From Comamonadaceae bacterium (GTDB lineage: Bacteria > Pseudomonadota > Gammaproteobacteria > Burkholderiales > Burkholderiaceae_C): a DNA stretch of 64,000 bases. Location of the stretch: the NCBI GenBank assembly GCA_027488735.1, contig JAIYBB010000012.1, positions 186,001 to 250,000 on the forward strand. Direction: 5' to 3'. This document shows positions 39,160-49,489 of the stretch, in pieces. Each line of letters begins with the position of its first letter. Position 1 is the stretch's first letter. A program made the position numbers and the translations under genes. Below the pieces are notes generated by a model, which worked only from the letters and a program-made list of their open reading frames with translations, searched no databases and was not told where the DNA came from.

Positions 39160-39778
39160 GAGCATTGACCCACTGGGCAACAGGCGCAAAACTTCTGCGG
39201 TGCCAGCAGGTAGGGCCCAAATTGGACAATGCATTCATATGCTCAGCCGTTCCATAACCTTTGTGTTTTGCAAAGCCATAACCTGGAAATTCAGTGTCGA
39301 TAGATTCACACCATCTATCACGCTCTACCTTGGCTAATATAGATGCTGCAGAAATACAGGGAACTTTGGCGTCTCCTTTGACGATCGCTTCGGCCAGAAT
39401 ATCCAGAACAGGTATGCGGTTTCCGTCAACCAATACTTTGCCTGGCTTCAAACGCAAACCCTTGACGGCCCGTTGCATGGCCAACATCGTGGCTTGCAAA
39501 ATATTCAGTCGGTCAATTTCCTCTACCGTTGCTTGCGCCACGCAAAAGGCGAGTGCATTGGCCTTGATGTAGTCATACAAAACATTTCTCTGCTTGGCAC
39601 TCAGTTTTTTTGAATCAGCCAAACCTGGATTAGGGAGTAAATCATCCAAAATCACCGCTGCGGCAAAAACAGGCCCGGCAAGCGGCCCGCGCCCTGCTTC
39701 ATCCACCCCCGCCACTAAAGTTGGAGCATCCCAATTCAATGGGGTTTGCTTAACGAGCAAGGATTTTTTCAATGGCAT
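39146..39778 (-). CDS. rnhB: Ribonuclease HII
   Basis: 210 residues from the ATG at [10 protein letters not shown]. It removes RNA primers and misincorporated ribonucleotides from DNA. Catalytic acids D26 and E27 lie in [14 protein letters not shown], a third Asp in [10 protein letters not shown] and a fourth in the [11 protein letters not shown] helix region. It overlaps lpxB by 29 bases, a usual pair order. The open frame upstream is inside lpxB and rejected. Confidence 0.94.
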   Translation of the reverse strand: MPLKKSLLVKQTPLNWDAPTLVAGVDEAGRGPLAGPVFAAAVILDDLLPNPGLADSKKLSAKQRNVLYDYIKANALAFCVAQATVEEIDRLNILQATMLAMQRAVKGLRLKPGKVLVDGNRIPVLDILAEAIVKGDAKVPCISAASILAKVERDRWCESIDTEFPGYGFAKHKGYGTAEHMNALSNLGPTCWHRRSFAPVAQWVNAHDQV

Positions 39779-40895
39779 GTCTGGCGATACTTGCTGTGTC
39801 TGCACGCAAGCTTTCATGAAGTTTTGCAAATGTTTGTTTCAGCTGCAACACACGCTCTGGGTGCGATAGCCACTCTGTCACACTGCTAGCAATAGCTTGT
39901 GGAGTCGCCTGATGCTGGAGCAATTCAGGCACGACAAAATCACTACACAGAATATTTGGCAAGCCTACCCAAGGTTGCAGTCGCTTTTTTTGTGTGATGT
40001 ACCAAGTGAGCCAAGGCATTGCATAAGAAATCACCATGGGACATTTGAATAACGCGGTTTCCAAAGTCGCTGTGCCGCTCGTGACAATGGCGACATCCGC
40101 ACTGGCCATGACAGTATGGCTGTGACCTTCAACCAACTTTAAATTCGTAACTTTTGGAAATTGGTTCACATATTGATTGACCAATGACAGCATGCCCGGC
40201 GCAATCGGCAGCACTGGAATTAAATGTGGATGCTGTGCCTGCAGAATTTCAACTGCTGCAAGAAATCTCGGGGTCATTTGGTGTATTTCATCTCGCCTGC
40301 TGCCAGGCAAAACCGCCACAACTAAATCATGGTCAAACAACCCTAGGCGCATTCTGGCGGCTGACTTGTCGGGCCGCTCTGGAATGAAATTTGCCAAAGG
40401 GTGGCCGACAAACGTAGCGTCAATGCCATGTTTTTCAAGCAATGGTTTTTCAAAAGGAAAAATACAAAGCACGTGGTCAACACTGGATCGGATTTTTTTG
40501 ATTCTCTCGAATCTCCAAGCCCAGACAGAAGGACACACATATTGCACAGTAGGTATGCCCTTGGCACGCAAATCATGGGCAAGGTCTAGATTGAAATCTG
40601 GAGCATCAACACCTATGAATAAATCTGGCGGTGACAAAAGCAGTCGGTGTTTGAGCGCTTTTCGAATGCCCACAATTTCTTTGTAATGCCTGATCACCTC
40701 AACATAACCACGGACAGACAATTTCTCCATTGGCCACCAAGAGTCCATGCCGCACTTTGCCATGGCCGGCCCGCCAATACCTACCAAGGACACCGATGGC
40801 CAAGCACTTTTCAAACCAGGAATCAATATGGAGGCCAGCAAATCGCCTGAGGACTCGCCAGCAACCATGGCGATTTGAGAAACAGATGCTTTCAT
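39750..40895 (-). CDS. lpxB: Lipid-A-disaccharide synthase
   Basis: 381 residues. GT-B glycosyltransferase that joins UDP-2,3-diacylglucosamine and lipid X to make the lipid A disaccharide at the inner membrane. Signatures are [12 protein letters not shown] at the N-terminus, [20 protein letters not shown], the phosphate loop [10 protein letters not shown] and VTSGTATLE. It sits in the lpxD-fabZ-lpxA-lpxB order. Confidence 0.95.
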   Translation of the reverse strand: MKASVSQIAMVAGESSGDLLASILIPGLKSAWPSVSLVGIGGPAMAKCGMDSWWPMEKLSVRGYVEVIRHYKEIVGIRKALKHRLLLSPPDLFIGVDAPDFNLDLAHDLRAKGIPTVQYVCPSVWAWRFERIKKIRSSVDHVLCIFPFEKPLLEKHGIDATFVGHPLANFIPERPDKSAARMRLGLFDHDLVVAVLPGSRRDEIHQMTPRFLAAVEILQAQHPHLIPVLPIAPGMLSLVNQYVNQFPKVTNLKLVEGHSHTVMASADVAIVTSGTATLETALFKCPMVISYAMPWLTWYITQKKRLQPWVGLPNILCSDFVVPELLQHQATPQAIASSVTEWLSHPERVLQLKQTFAKLHESLRADTASIARHAIEKILAR

Positions 40896-40915
40896 TCGAC
40901 TGATTGCATGTGGGA

Positions 40916-41716
40916 TCAGCGAATAATTCCACGCACTGCTGAAGTAGCCAACAAGAACGAGGACATTGATTCAACCAAGGTTTGCAAAGAGTCGTCGTCT
41001 TTGGACAAGAGCTGAATTTTCTCAATCGATTGAGCAAGCGATAAACCATCTCGGTACAACAATTTGTGCATCTGCTTGACGGCTTGGACATGCTTGGGAG
41101 AAAAACCTCGTCGCTTGAGGCCTTCATAGTTCATAGACCTGACCTGGGCAGGTTGACCTTGACACATGGCGAAAGGTGGTAAATCTGCAAACAACAAAGA
41201 GTTCATCGCAGTAAAGCTGTGTGCCCCGATGCGACAAAATTGATGCACCACAGTGAACCCACCCAGAATGGCCCAGTCCCCAACTTCGACATGTCCAGCC
41301 AACTGCGTGCTATTGGCAAAAATGGTGTGATTTCCAACCTGGCAATCATGGGCCAAATGCACATAGGCCATGATCCAATTGTCATTACCCAACCGAGTCA
41401 CAGCCTTGTCATTGGCTGTACCAATATTAAATGTACAAAATTCACGAATAGTGTTTCTGTCGCCAATCACAAGTTCGCATGGTTCACCCGCATATTTCTT
41501 GTCTTGAGGGACAGCCCCCAACGAATTGAATTGAAATATTTTGTTGTCTGCGCCAATTGTCGTTCGACCTTCAATAACGCAATGCGAGCCAATGGAAGTA
41601 CCAGCAGCAATACGCACATGGGGTCCAATGGTGGTGAATGGGCCAACCGTGACTGAGCTGTCTATTTCAGCAGCAACATCTACAACAGCAGTCTGATGTA
41701 TCTTGACCATGGTCAT
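40916..41716 (-). CDS. lpxA: UDP-N-acetylglucosamine acyltransferase
   Basis: 266 residues. First step of lipid A synthesis, transferring 3-hydroxyacyl from ACP to UDP-GlcNAc. Left-handed beta-helix hexapeptide repeats run through residues 5-190, with catalytic H123 in HLAHDCQVGN. The C-terminal helical domain ends the protein. The ATG overlaps the fabZ stop as TGATG; a second ATG at MVKIHQ two codons later is also possible. Confidence 0.95.
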   Translation of the reverse strand: MTMVKIHQTAVVDVAAEIDSSVTVGPFTTIGPHVRIAAGTSIGSHCVIEGRTTIGADNKIFQFNSLGAVPQDKKYAGEPCELVIGDRNTIREFCTFNIGTANDKAVTRLGNDNWIMAYVHLAHDCQVGNHTIFANSTQLAGHVEVGDWAILGGFTVVHQFCRIGAHSFTAMNSLLFADLPPFAMCQGQPAQVRSMNYEGLKRRGFSPKHVQAVKQMHKLLYRDGLSLAQSIEKIQLLSKDDDSLQTLVESMSSFLLATSAVRGIIR

Positions 41717-42153
41717 CAATCAATACGACGCATGGTGCACATAAGCTCTGCTTCAACAGCTAATTCCTCCAGAACCAACGCTCTTGCTTTGAATTTAAAA
41801 ATGCCCGCCTTCATTCTGTCAATCTCAACTTTCAAGGTCAGTGCATCGCCAGGCTCAACTGGACGCTTAAAGCGCGCAGAATCAATGCCCGCAAAGTAAT
41901 AAACCACTTTGTCATCTGGAATCATGTCCAAAGAATGAAAAGACAGCAGAGCGGCAGCTTGCGCCAAAGCCTCCAACATCATCACACCAGGCATCACAGG
42001 CCGGTGGGGAAAATGACCCGTGAAATAGGGCTCATTCATCGTTACATTTTTCAATGCAACAATAGATTTTCCCTTTTCAATTTCCAGAACTCTGTCCACC
42101 AACAAGAAAGGATAGCGGTGTGGGAGCAGTTTCAATATTTGATGGATATCCAT
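41716..42153 (-). CDS. fabZ: 3-hydroxyacyl-ACP dehydratase FabZ
   Basis: 145 residues. Hot-dog fold dehydratase of fatty acid elongation; it competes with LpxA for 3-hydroxyacyl-ACP. Catalytic H47 and E61 lie in [20 protein letters not shown]. It starts 9 bases after lpxD and overlaps lpxA. Confidence 0.96.
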   Translation of the reverse strand: MDIHQILKLLPHRYPFLLVDRVLEIEKGKSIVALKNVTMNEPYFTGHFPHRPVMPGVMMLEALAQAAALLSFHSLDMIPDDKVVYYFAGIDSARFKRPVEPGDALTLKVEIDRMKAGIFKFKARALVLEELAVEAELMCTMRRID

Positions 42154-42162
42154 TTGTAACCT

Positions 42163-43140
42163 TTAATGATTGTTATTTTTTTCCAAGCTTCTGATGCGTT
42201 CGCGTAAGTGATGCAGCTGCTTGAGTGAGACGGCATTCTTTTGCCACTGAGCATGTTCATCGATGGGAAACATTCCACTGTAGGTTCCTGGCTTCGAGAT
42301 GGAATGCGTTACCAATGCGTAAGCGCTGATGTGCACATGGTCTGTCAATTGGATGTGGCCTAACACACCCGCACCACCTCCAATGGTGCAATACGCGCCA
42401 ATCGTAGAGCTACCGGCAATCGCTGAGCATCCCGCCATGGCCGTGTGCTTTCCTATGCGAACGTTATGACCGATTTGAATCAGGTTGTCCAGAATCACAC
42501 CATCTTCAAGCACCGTGTCTTCCATCGCACCTCGGTCGATACAGGTGTTGGCACCAATCTCTACATGGTTGCCAATCACTACTTTGCCAAGTTGCTCGAT
42601 TTTGATCCAGCGCTGATCCTCGAGCGCAAAACCAAAACCATCCGCGCCTACAACCACACCTGAATGCAATGTGCAGTGGTTCCCAATTTCGCAGTAAGAG
42701 GAGACGGTCACGCGAGACTTAAGCCAAGTGCCTTCCCCTATCTTTGCCCCTTCTTCTATCACGCACAGAGGTCCGATTCGCGCGCTAGGATGAACGATAG
42801 CCGTTGGATCAACCACAGCTGAAGGGTGGATTTGAGGAAACAACTTTGTCGGTTGTTGTGAAACCCATAGCTGGGTGAGTTTTGCCCAGTAAGCGTAGGG
42901 GTGGTCTGTGACGATGCATGATCCGCGTTTGACTGCTGGTGCTTGATGCAATTTACCAACCACCACACAGGTGGCCAGGCTGCTCTCGAGTTGAGGCAAG
43001 TATTTCGGATGATTTAAAAAACTTATGTCACCTTCGACAGCTCGGGCCAAAGGAAAAAGACGAGAAATGTTTGTGTCAGGGGACCCGAAAAGTTGTCCCC
43101 CAAGTTGGTCTACGATGAACCCTAACTTTAGGGAAAACAC
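42163..43140 (-). CDS. lpxD: UDP-3-O-acylglucosamine N-acyltransferase
   Basis: 325 residues with a GTG start giving [15 protein letters not shown], the usual LpxD N-terminus; an ATG 17 codons upstream would lie deep inside skp. Third enzyme of lipid A synthesis, adding the N-linked acyl chain. An N-terminal uridine-binding domain is followed by hexapeptide repeats, with catalytic H225 in [10 protein letters not shown], and a C-terminal helix. The start lies 4 bases after the skp stop, with only a weak ribosome site. Confidence 0.93.
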   Translation of the reverse strand: MFSLKLGFIVDQLGGQLFGSPDTNISRLFPLARAVEGDISFLNHPKYLPQLESSLATCVVVGKLHQAPAVKRGSCIVTDHPYAYWAKLTQLWVSQQPTKLFPQIHPSAVVDPTAIVHPSARIGPLCVIEEGAKIGEGTWLKSRVTVSSYCEIGNHCTLHSGVVVGADGFGFALEDQRWIKIEQLGKVVIGNHVEIGANTCIDRGAMEDTVLEDGVILDNLIQIGHNVRIGKHTAMAGCSAIAGSSTIGAYCTIGGGAGVLGHIQLTDHVHISAYALVTHSISKPGTYSGMFPIDEHAQWQKNAVSLKQLHHLRERIRSLEKNNNH

Positions 43141-43144
43141 GCCA

Positions 43145-43651
43145 TCACTTACCGCTGTTGATGACTTTGATGACCTTGTCGGTAATGTCATGCTTTGGAT
43201 TGATATAAACCGCTTCTTGCAATATCAAATCATATTTTTCTGTTTCAGCTACCTGCTTGACCACTTTGTTGGCCTTTTCAAGAACTTGTTGAAGTTCTTC
43301 ATTTTTTCTGGCATTCAAATCTTCTTGAAACTCACGACGTTTGCGCTGAAACTCGCGGTCTTGATCAGCCAATTGGCGCTGACGGGAAGAGCGCTGTGTG
43401 TCTGACAAGGTGGGGGCGTCTCTTTCGAGTTTTTCAGAATTAGATTTGAGTGAATTGCCTATTTCCACCAATTCCTTTTCGCGCTTGGAGAATTCCTGCT
43501 CAAGTTTGGTTTGTGCAACCTTTGCGGTATTGGCTTCTCTGAAAATTCGATCGGTGTTGACAAAACCAACCCGAAAATCTTCAGCATGGAGGACCAAAGA
43601 TGTGATGCCAAACAGGCAAAAACTTAGCGTGCGAATCAGTGAAAAGTTCAT
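43145..43651 (-). CDS. skp: Periplasmic chaperone Skp/OmpH
   Basis: 168 residues. The trimeric Skp holds unfolded outer-membrane proteins on their way to BamA. An N-terminal signal peptide (hydrophobic [13 protein letters not shown]) ends near HAED. The mature part is a long charged coiled coil ([19 protein letters not shown] and neighbours). Its ATG overlaps the bamA stop as TGATG, the standard pairing. Confidence 0.93.
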   Translation of the reverse strand: MNFSLIRTLSFCLFGITSLVLHAEDFRVGFVNTDRIFREANTAKVAQTKLEQEFSKREKELVEIGNSLKSNSEKLERDAPTLSDTQRSSRQRQLADQDREFQRKRREFQEDLNARKNEELQQVLEKANKVVKQVAETEKYDLILQEAVYINPKHDITDKVIKVINSGK

Positions 43652-45960
43652 CAGAAAGCCGTCCCAATTTGGAATTGAAAGAGTTGTATTCTATCGTTGT
43701 CAAACTTCTTGATCGGCTTGGCAAAGGCGAACCTTAGCGGGCCAACTGGAGAAATCCAACTCAAGCCTAATCCTGCAGAGCTTCTGAGTTGTGCGATGTC
43801 GATAGATTCTTCATCAGTATAGACATTGCCAACGTCTACGAAAGTAAACAATCGCAGTGTCTTGTCAGTGCCAACGCCGGGGAATGGCATGAGAAACTCA
43901 GTATTGAAAAGAATTTTTTTCGCCCCGCCGATTGAATATTCTCCACCATAGCGGGTGTAACTGGTGTCAGTCTGAAGTGAATTCTGCATGAAACCGCGAA
44001 CAGAGCCTAAACCACCCGAATAATAGTTCTTGAAAATAGGAAAGCTTTTTCCGTTGTAACCGCCGCCGAGACCTAACTCCGCGTTCAGTGCCAAGGTGTA
44101 TTTGCGTGTCAACGGCCAATACTGTTGATATTGACCTGAATTTTTGTAGTAGCGCATGTCGCCCAAGGCCCCGACTTCAGAATTGAGTCGTATCAACTTT
44201 CCCTTGTTAGGAACCAACATGCTGTCGCGGCTGTCTCTTGCCCAGCCAATTGTGACGGGCACAGAGGTCACATCATTTCCAACATATCCTGAATTTGTAT
44301 AAGCCGTTGGAAGACCAGAGCCGTTCGAGACCGAGGTTTTGTCGTAAGCAATACCAACAAACACGGTGTCTATTTCGGCTATTGGGACACCAAAGCTGAT
44401 ACCCAGTCCAGTTGAGTAAATGTTGTAGTAGGTTGAATCAGCAGAATAGGGGCGTGAATTTCTGTCATAAAAATTCAATGTCCTGGACACGCCGTCTTCG
44501 GTGAAATAAGGATCCGTGGTGCTGATTTGATAGAGCTTGTTGTATTTACTGGTATTTACTTGTATGCCAACGGAGTTACCGGTGCCAAAAAAGTTATCTT
44601 GGCTGATGCCAAATGAGAGGAAAAATTTCTCTGAAGAGGAAAAACCAGCACCAAGTTGAAGTGCGCCAGTGGGCTTTTCGACCACCTTTAAATTGATATC
44701 GATTTGGTCAGGGGTGCCGGGGACTTCTTGGGTATCGACAGTTACTTCTGTGAAATAACCCAACCTGTCAATTCTGTCTCTGGAACTTCGTATTTTGTCG
44801 CCGTCATACCAAGCCGATTCCATTTGTCTAAATTCGCGACGGATGATTTCGTCTTTGGTTCTGTCATTGCCAGAAATATTGATTCTTCTGACATAAGCCC
44901 TGCGCGAGGGGTCGGCTTGCAAAATAATTTTTACTTGGTTTGTTTGCCTGTCAATTTCAGAGCGTGGTTCAATGCGTGCAAACGCAAAACCAAAATTTCC
45001 AAAATATTCTGAAAATGCCTTGGTGGTTTCCACAATATCCGTGATGTTGTAGGTGCGACCGGGCTTGACAGTGATCAACGACTTGAACTCATTGTCTCTG
45101 CCCAAGTAATAGCCATCGAGCTCGACAGAACTGACAACGAATTGAGAGCCTTCAGTGATATTGATGGTGATATTGATATCTTGTTTGTTGGGTGAGATTG
45201 CAACTTGCGTGGAATCAACCCTGAACTCTAAATAACCACGTGAAAGATAAAAAGATCGGATGTTTTCGAGATCAGCATTCAACTTAGCCTGCGAATACCT
45301 ATCAGACTTTGTATACCAAGACATGTAGTTAGGTTCCGATAGGTCTAATTGATCTTTGATCGTTGACTGGTCAAATGCTTTGTTACCTACGATCTTGAAT
45401 TCCTTGATTTTGGACACTTCACCTTCAATCACCGTGAAGTTCAAGTTGACCCTGTTGCGCTCAGCAGGTGCAACTGTCGTCACCACCTCGGCACCATACA
45501 AACTTTTGTTGATGTATTGACGCTTTAACTCCTGCTCCGCCCGGTCTGACAAGGCTTTGTCAAAAGGTCGTCCTTCGGCAAGCCCGATATCTTTCAGCGC
45601 TTTTTTCAGCGTATCTTTGTCGAATTCTTTGATCCCCACAAAATTGACCGCAGATATCAATGGGCGTTCTTCCAACACCACGATCACCACATTGCCTTTG
45701 AGCTCAATTCTTACGTCTTTGAATAAGCCCAAAGCAAATAAATTTCGTATCGCCAATGTGCCCTTGTCATCCGAATAGGATTCACCCACTTTGAAAGGCA
45801 AAGTTGCCAGTACGTTCCCAGGCTCAACTCGCTGCAGTCCTTCCAATCGAATGTCATTGATTTCAAATGGTTCCACAGCAAGGGCTGACTGAAGCATGCA
45901 AACTGACACCAAAAGCACAGAAATGAATTGCTTAAAGCCTGAAAAGAAGTGGGATTTCAT
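43651..45960 (-). CDS. bamA: Outer membrane protein assembly factor BamA
   Basis: 769 residues from the ATG at MKSHFFSGFK; the frame upstream is not coding. Core of the BAM complex that inserts beta-barrels. Signal peptide (FISVLLVSVCMLQSALA) is followed by five POTRA domains (about 25-430) and a 16-stranded barrel. The loop-6 motif VRGF lies in LGSVRGFMQN, and the last residue is Phe, the outer-membrane signature. The rseP gene that normally precedes it is absent; 95 bases separate it from dxr. Confidence 0.96.
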   Translation of the reverse strand: MKSHFFSGFKQFISVLLVSVCMLQSALAVEPFEINDIRLEGLQRVEPGNVLATLPFKVGESYSDDKGTLAIRNLFALGLFKDVRIELKGNVVIVVLEERPLISAVNFVGIKEFDKDTLKKALKDIGLAEGRPFDKALSDRAEQELKRQYINKSLYGAEVVTTVAPAERNRVNLNFTVIEGEVSKIKEFKIVGNKAFDQSTIKDQLDLSEPNYMSWYTKSDRYSQAKLNADLENIRSFYLSRGYLEFRVDSTQVAISPNKQDINITINITEGSQFVVSSVELDGYYLGRDNEFKSLITVKPGRTYNITDIVETTKAFSEYFGNFGFAFARIEPRSEIDRQTNQVKIILQADPSRRAYVRRINISGNDRTKDEIIRREFRQMESAWYDGDKIRSSRDRIDRLGYFTEVTVDTQEVPGTPDQIDINLKVVEKPTGALQLGAGFSSSEKFFLSFGISQDNFFGTGNSVGIQVNTSKYNKLYQISTTDPYFTEDGVSRTLNFYDRNSRPYSADSTYYNIYSTGLGISFGVPIAEIDTVFVGIAYDKTSVSNGSGLPTAYTNSGYVGNDVTSVPVTIGWARDSRDSMLVPNKGKLIRLNSEVGALGDMRYYKNSGQYQQYWPLTRKYTLALNAELGLGGGYNGKSFPIFKNYYSGGLGSVRGFMQNSLQTDTSYTRYGGEYSIGGAKKILFNTEFLMPFPGVGTDKTLRLFTFVDVGNVYTDEESIDIAQLRSSAGLGLSWISPVGPLRFAFAKPIKKFDNDRIQLFQFQIGTAF

Positions 45961-46055
45961 AGGTAAACCAGAAGTTGTATTGGGCAATTGATCTGATAAT
46001 ACATCAGTGATGAGAGACGGCAATAAATCCGCGCCTCTGATGAACACTTGTTAAC

Positions 46056-47249
46056 TCAAATTTGTGACAATTTATTTGCAAATTCAACAGCCACTGCCCT
46101 TGCCTGTTCGTCTATTTTCAGCAAATCATCTAAATGATCCGGTTGAGCTGGCTGCAACGCTGACAAGGTAGACAAATTCACCGCGTGAATTTGGTCAAAA
46201 CGAATTTTTTGTTGCAGGAAAAATTCCACAGCAACTTCGTTAGATGCATTCAACACTGCGGTGGTTCCGGCCGGTGCTGACAGAGCCTGCCAAGCCAATG
46301 CCAAACCAGGGTACCTTAGCTGATGCACGGGATCATCCATAGACTCAAACGTCATGTGTGAGGCTTGCTTGAAATCAATATTGGAAGCGCCACTGCTCAC
46401 CCTGGTTGGCCATGCCAAACCATAAGAAATTGGCATTCGCATATCCGGTGTCCCTAATTGCGCAACGATTGATCCATCAACAAATTGAACCATTGAATGA
46501 ATAATGCTCTGAGGATGAATCACCACTTCGATTTGTGAAGGGGAAACACCAAACAGGAATTTGGCCTCTATCACCTCTAAAGCTTTGTTCATCATGGTCG
46601 CAGAATCGACAGAAATCTTTCTGCCCATGACCCAATTGGGGTGCGCGCAAGCTTGCTCAGGCGTGATGTTTTCGAAAGTCTGTGGTGAACGTGTCCGAAA
46701 CGGCCCCCCTGACGCCGTCAAAATGATTTTGTTCACAGATGTGGGCCACGCCAAGGGATCCTCAGGCAGGGACTGAAATATTGCGGAGTGCTCGCTGTCA
46801 ATTGGCAGCAGTTTCGCACCGCCCTTGCTGACAGCATCCATGAATAATTCGGCACCAACCACCAAGGCTTCTTTGTTGGCCAACAACAACCTTTTTCCTG
46901 CGTGCGCAGCTGCCATGCAAGACGCCAAGCCAGCCGCGCCAACGATGGCGGCCATCACCATATCCACTCGCTCATCACTTGCCACTTCGCACAAAGCATT
47001 GGGTCCACTCAGAACGCGAGTCGTTATGTGGTGAGCTGATAATTTTTCTTCAAGCAACTTCGCGGCATGAGCATCAACCATGACGGCAAATTGAGGCTTG
47101 AATTGCATGCATTGGCTAAACATCAAATCAAACTGCTTGGCGCCTGTTAACGCAAAGACTTCGAATTTGTCAGTATGTCTGGAAATCACATCCAAGGTGC
47201 TGACGCCTATGGATCCAGTTGAGCCTAAAACTGTGATTGTTTTTTTCAT
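46056..47249 (-). CDS. dxr: 1-deoxy-D-xylulose-5-phosphate reductoisomerase
   Basis: 397 residues from the ATG at MKKTITVLGS. Second enzyme of the MEP isoprenoid pathway, making MEP with NADPH; ispD and ispF of the same pathway are at the right end of the window. The NADPH motif GSTGSIG is at 9-15, the metal site lies in IDSEHSAIFQ, and the flexible substrate loop covers HPNWVMGRKISVDSATMMNK. It starts 5 bases after the cdsA stop. Confidence 0.96.
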   Translation of the reverse strand: MKKTITVLGSTGSIGVSTLDVISRHTDKFEVFALTGAKQFDLMFSQCMQFKPQFAVMVDAHAAKLLEEKLSAHHITTRVLSGPNALCEVASDERVDMVMAAIVGAAGLASCMAAAHAGKRLLLANKEALVVGAELFMDAVSKGGAKLLPIDSEHSAIFQSLPEDPLAWPTSVNKIILTASGGPFRTRSPQTFENITPEQACAHPNWVMGRKISVDSATMMNKALEVIEAKFLFGVSPSQIEVVIHPQSIIHSMVQFVDGSIVAQLGTPDMRMPISYGLAWPTRVSSGASNIDFKQASHMTFESMDDPVHQLRYPGLALAWQALSAPAGTTAVLNASNEVAVEFFLQQKIRFDQIHAVNLSTLSALQPAQPDHLDDLLKIDEQARAVAVEFANKLSQI

Positions 47250-47254
47250 GGTCT

Positions 47255-48088
47255 TCAAAACATTGAAATAAGAACCGCAAGAGGCAAGACAGGAAGCAGT
47301 GCGTCCAGCCTGTCAAGTACACCACCGTGACCGGGAAGTAATTGACTGCTGTCTTTGGCACCTGCTGCGCGCTTGATCATCGATTCAAATAAATCGCCAG
47401 CAGCACTTGTGATCGTCAACACAGATAAACCCAGCAACAAAGCAGGCCACCCAAAAACAAAGAGCCTAGTAAAAATACTGTCGTGCTCGAAAATCAAATA
47501 GTTTGATGCAGCTATCCAGGCCAGCGCCAACAGCCATACAGCCAAAACAGCTCCCACCAAGCCTTCAATACTTTTTCCAGGGCTGATGGTTGGTGCCAGT
47601 TTGTGCCTGCCCCATCTTCTGCCGACAAAATATGCGGCGATATCTGCAGTCCACACCAGTAACAAAATGGAGGTCAGAAAAACTGTCCCGATCAGCTTGG
47701 CTTGTAACAATGCCAGCCCAGCGGAAATCAATAAAAAAATACCTAAACCAAGTCGAAAAAAATTTGAAGAAGACTTCCAACTGGAGCTGCCATTTTTTAG
47801 AAAAAAAACAATGGTACAAAACCAAATAGCTGTGCATACCAACCAATAAAACTTTGATATAAAAAGAAAATGAAATTGTGACCAATAGCTTAAGAACAGC
47901 AACAAACAAATGGCCGGCATCACAAAAGCTGAGGTAAATCCCAAACCATTTAAACGACCCCATTCCCACGAAGCAGCCAAAATCAATAAAATTCCTAGCG
48001 CCCCCAGCCAAAGTGGTGATGGATGAAACAATGCAGGCAAGAAAAACAGCAGCAAAATAACTGCTGTGATGACGCGCTGCTTAAGCAT
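47255..48088 (-). CDS. cdsA: Phosphatidate cytidylyltransferase
   Basis: 277 residues with about eight hydrophobic membrane segments. It makes CDP-diacylglycerol, the precursor of all phospholipids. The CDS signature near the C-terminus is complete: GDLFESMIKRAAGAKDSS, then LLPGHGGVLDRLDAL. Only 16 bases separate it from frr, where uppS is normally found. Confidence 0.95.
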   Translation of the reverse strand: MLKQRVITAVILLLFFLPALFHPSPLWLGALGILLILAASWEWGRLNGLGFTSAFVMPAICLLLFLSYWSQFHFLFISKFYWLVCTAIWFCTIVFFLKNGSSSWKSSSNFFRLGLGIFLLISAGLALLQAKLIGTVFLTSILLLVWTADIAAYFVGRRWGRHKLAPTISPGKSIEGLVGAVLAVWLLALAWIAASNYLIFEHDSIFTRLFVFGWPALLLGLSVLTITSAAGDLFESMIKRAAGAKDSSQLLPGHGGVLDRLDALLPVLPLAVLISMF

Positions 48089-48104
48089 GACAGGGGCGTC
48101 TCAT

Positions 48105-48668
48105 TTATACGGCCATGATTTCTTGCTCTTTCGCCGCAATCAATTTATCAATGTCTGCAATATGCTTGTCAGTGAATTTTTGAATGTCGTTTTCAGCGCG
48201 TTTTTGCTCGTCTTCAGAGGCCAACTTGTCTTTGACCAATTTTTTAACGGCTTCGTTGGCATCACGTCGTAAATTGCGTATTGCAATTTTTGCATTCTCC
48301 CCATCTGTTCGAACGATTTTGGTCATTTCCTTTCTTCGCTCTTCCGTCATGGGCGGCATTGGTACACGGATCAAATCGCCCATTGCAGAAGGGTTTAGAC
48401 CCAAATCGCTTTCCCGAATTGCTTTTTCAATCTTCGGCCCCAGCCCCTTTTCCCAAGGTTGGACGCTGATGGTTCTGGCATCCAACAAAGATACATTGGC
48501 AACTTGAGACAAAGGGGTTGGGTTTCCGTAGTAATCAACCATGATGGAGTCCAATATGCCCGGGTTGGCCCGCCCCGTTCGAATTTTGCTCAAACTGCTT
48601 GTGAAAGATGCAATGGATTGGTCCATCTTCATCTCACTGGTTTTCTTGATGTCACTGATGCTTGTCAT
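48105..48668 (-). CDS. frr: Ribosome recycling factor
   Basis: 187 residues. With EF-G it splits post-termination ribosomes. The three-helix domain ([21 protein letters not shown]) and hinge ([22 protein letters not shown]) are typical. It lies 26 bases after pyrH. The usual downstream uppS is missing. Confidence 0.97.
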   Translation of the reverse strand: MTSISDIKKTSEMKMDQSIASFTSSLSKIRTGRANPGILDSIMVDYYGNPTPLSQVANVSLLDARTISVQPWEKGLGPKIEKAIRESDLGLNPSAMGDLIRVPMPPMTEERRKEMTKIVRTDGENAKIAIRNLRRDANEAVKKLVKDKLASEDEQKRAENDIQKFTDKHIADIDKLIAAKEQEIMAV

Positions 48669-48694
48669 CTTTCCTCTCCCGCAATATTGAATGT

Positions 48695-49420
48695 TTATGA
48701 GGCAAACACCAGAGTGCCTTCATCCTCACCCATGACGACTCTTTTCAGTGCACCGTGCTTGAAAATTGAAAAGACCGTGATGGGCAATTTTTGATCTCTG
48801 CAGAGTGCAAACGCCGTGGCATCCATGATGCCCAAATTGCCTTGAATCGCATCGTCAAAACTGATGCGACTGTAACGGGTGGCATCTGGGTGCTTTTTGG
48901 GGTCTGCAGTGTAAACGCCATCTACCTTGGTTGCCTTCAAAACCATGGCTGCCCCGATCTCTGCGCCGCGTAATGCTGCCGCTGTATCAGTTGTGAAAAA
49001 TGGATTGCCAGTCCCTGCTGCAAACACAACTACCTTACCCTCCTCAAGGTATTGAAGGGCTTTGGGCCTGACATAAGGTTCAACTACTTGCTCAATACCG
49101 ATGGCGGACATTACCCTGGCAACCAGACCAGCTTTGTTCATCGTGTCAGCCAAGGCCAAAGCATTCATTACCGTTGCCAACATGCCCATGTAATCGGCCG
49201 TTGCCCTGTCCATACCAACAGAGCCACCGGCAACGCCTCTGAAAATATTCCCGCCCCCAATCACGACGGCCACCTCAACACCGAGCCGAGTAATTTCTGC
49301 AATTTCCTCGACCATGCGAACAATCGTGTCACGGTTGATTCCAAAAGCATCATCACCCATCAAGGCTTCACCTGAGAGTTTGAGCAAGATTCTCTTGTAA
49401 GCGGGTTTGGCTTGTGTCAT
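48695..49420 (-). CDS. pyrH: Uridylate kinase
   Basis: 241 residues. Hexameric UMP kinase of the amino-acid-kinase fold, feeding UTP and CTP synthesis. Signatures are [11 protein letters not shown] at the N-terminus, [11 protein letters not shown] and [21 protein letters not shown] strong terminator lies upstream after tsf, so it needs read-through or its own promoter. Confidence 0.97.
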   Translation of the reverse strand: MTQAKPAYKRILLKLSGEALMGDDAFGINRDTIVRMVEEIAEITRLGVEVAVVIGGGNIFRGVAGGSVGMDRATADYMGMLATVMNALALADTMNKAGLVARVMSAIGIEQVVEPYVRPKALQYLEEGKVVVFAAGTGNPFFTTDTAAALRGAEIGAAMVLKATKVDGVYTADPKKHPDATRYSRISFDDAIQGNLGIMDATAFALCRDQKLPITVFSIFKHGALKRVVMGEDEGTLVFAS

Positions 49421-49452
49421 TGAAATCTCCGAGCAAATGAGTGTACGACTTG

Positions 49453-49484
49453 CAAAAAAAAAGGGACTGGAAAGTCCCCTTTTT
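49453..49484 (-). terminator. Intrinsic terminator after tsf
   Basis: On the minus strand GGGACT (49473-49478) and AGTCCC (49463-49468) form a stem around a 4-base loop, followed by about nine T (49453-49462). It begins 6 bases after the tsf stop, so it separates rpsB-tsf from pyrH. Confidence 0.85.
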
Positions 49485-49489
49485 GGTTA

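Noticed and set aside
47255..48104. UppS hidden in another frame near cdsA
   Set aside because: No frame here carries UppS motifs, and cdsA motifs are complete.
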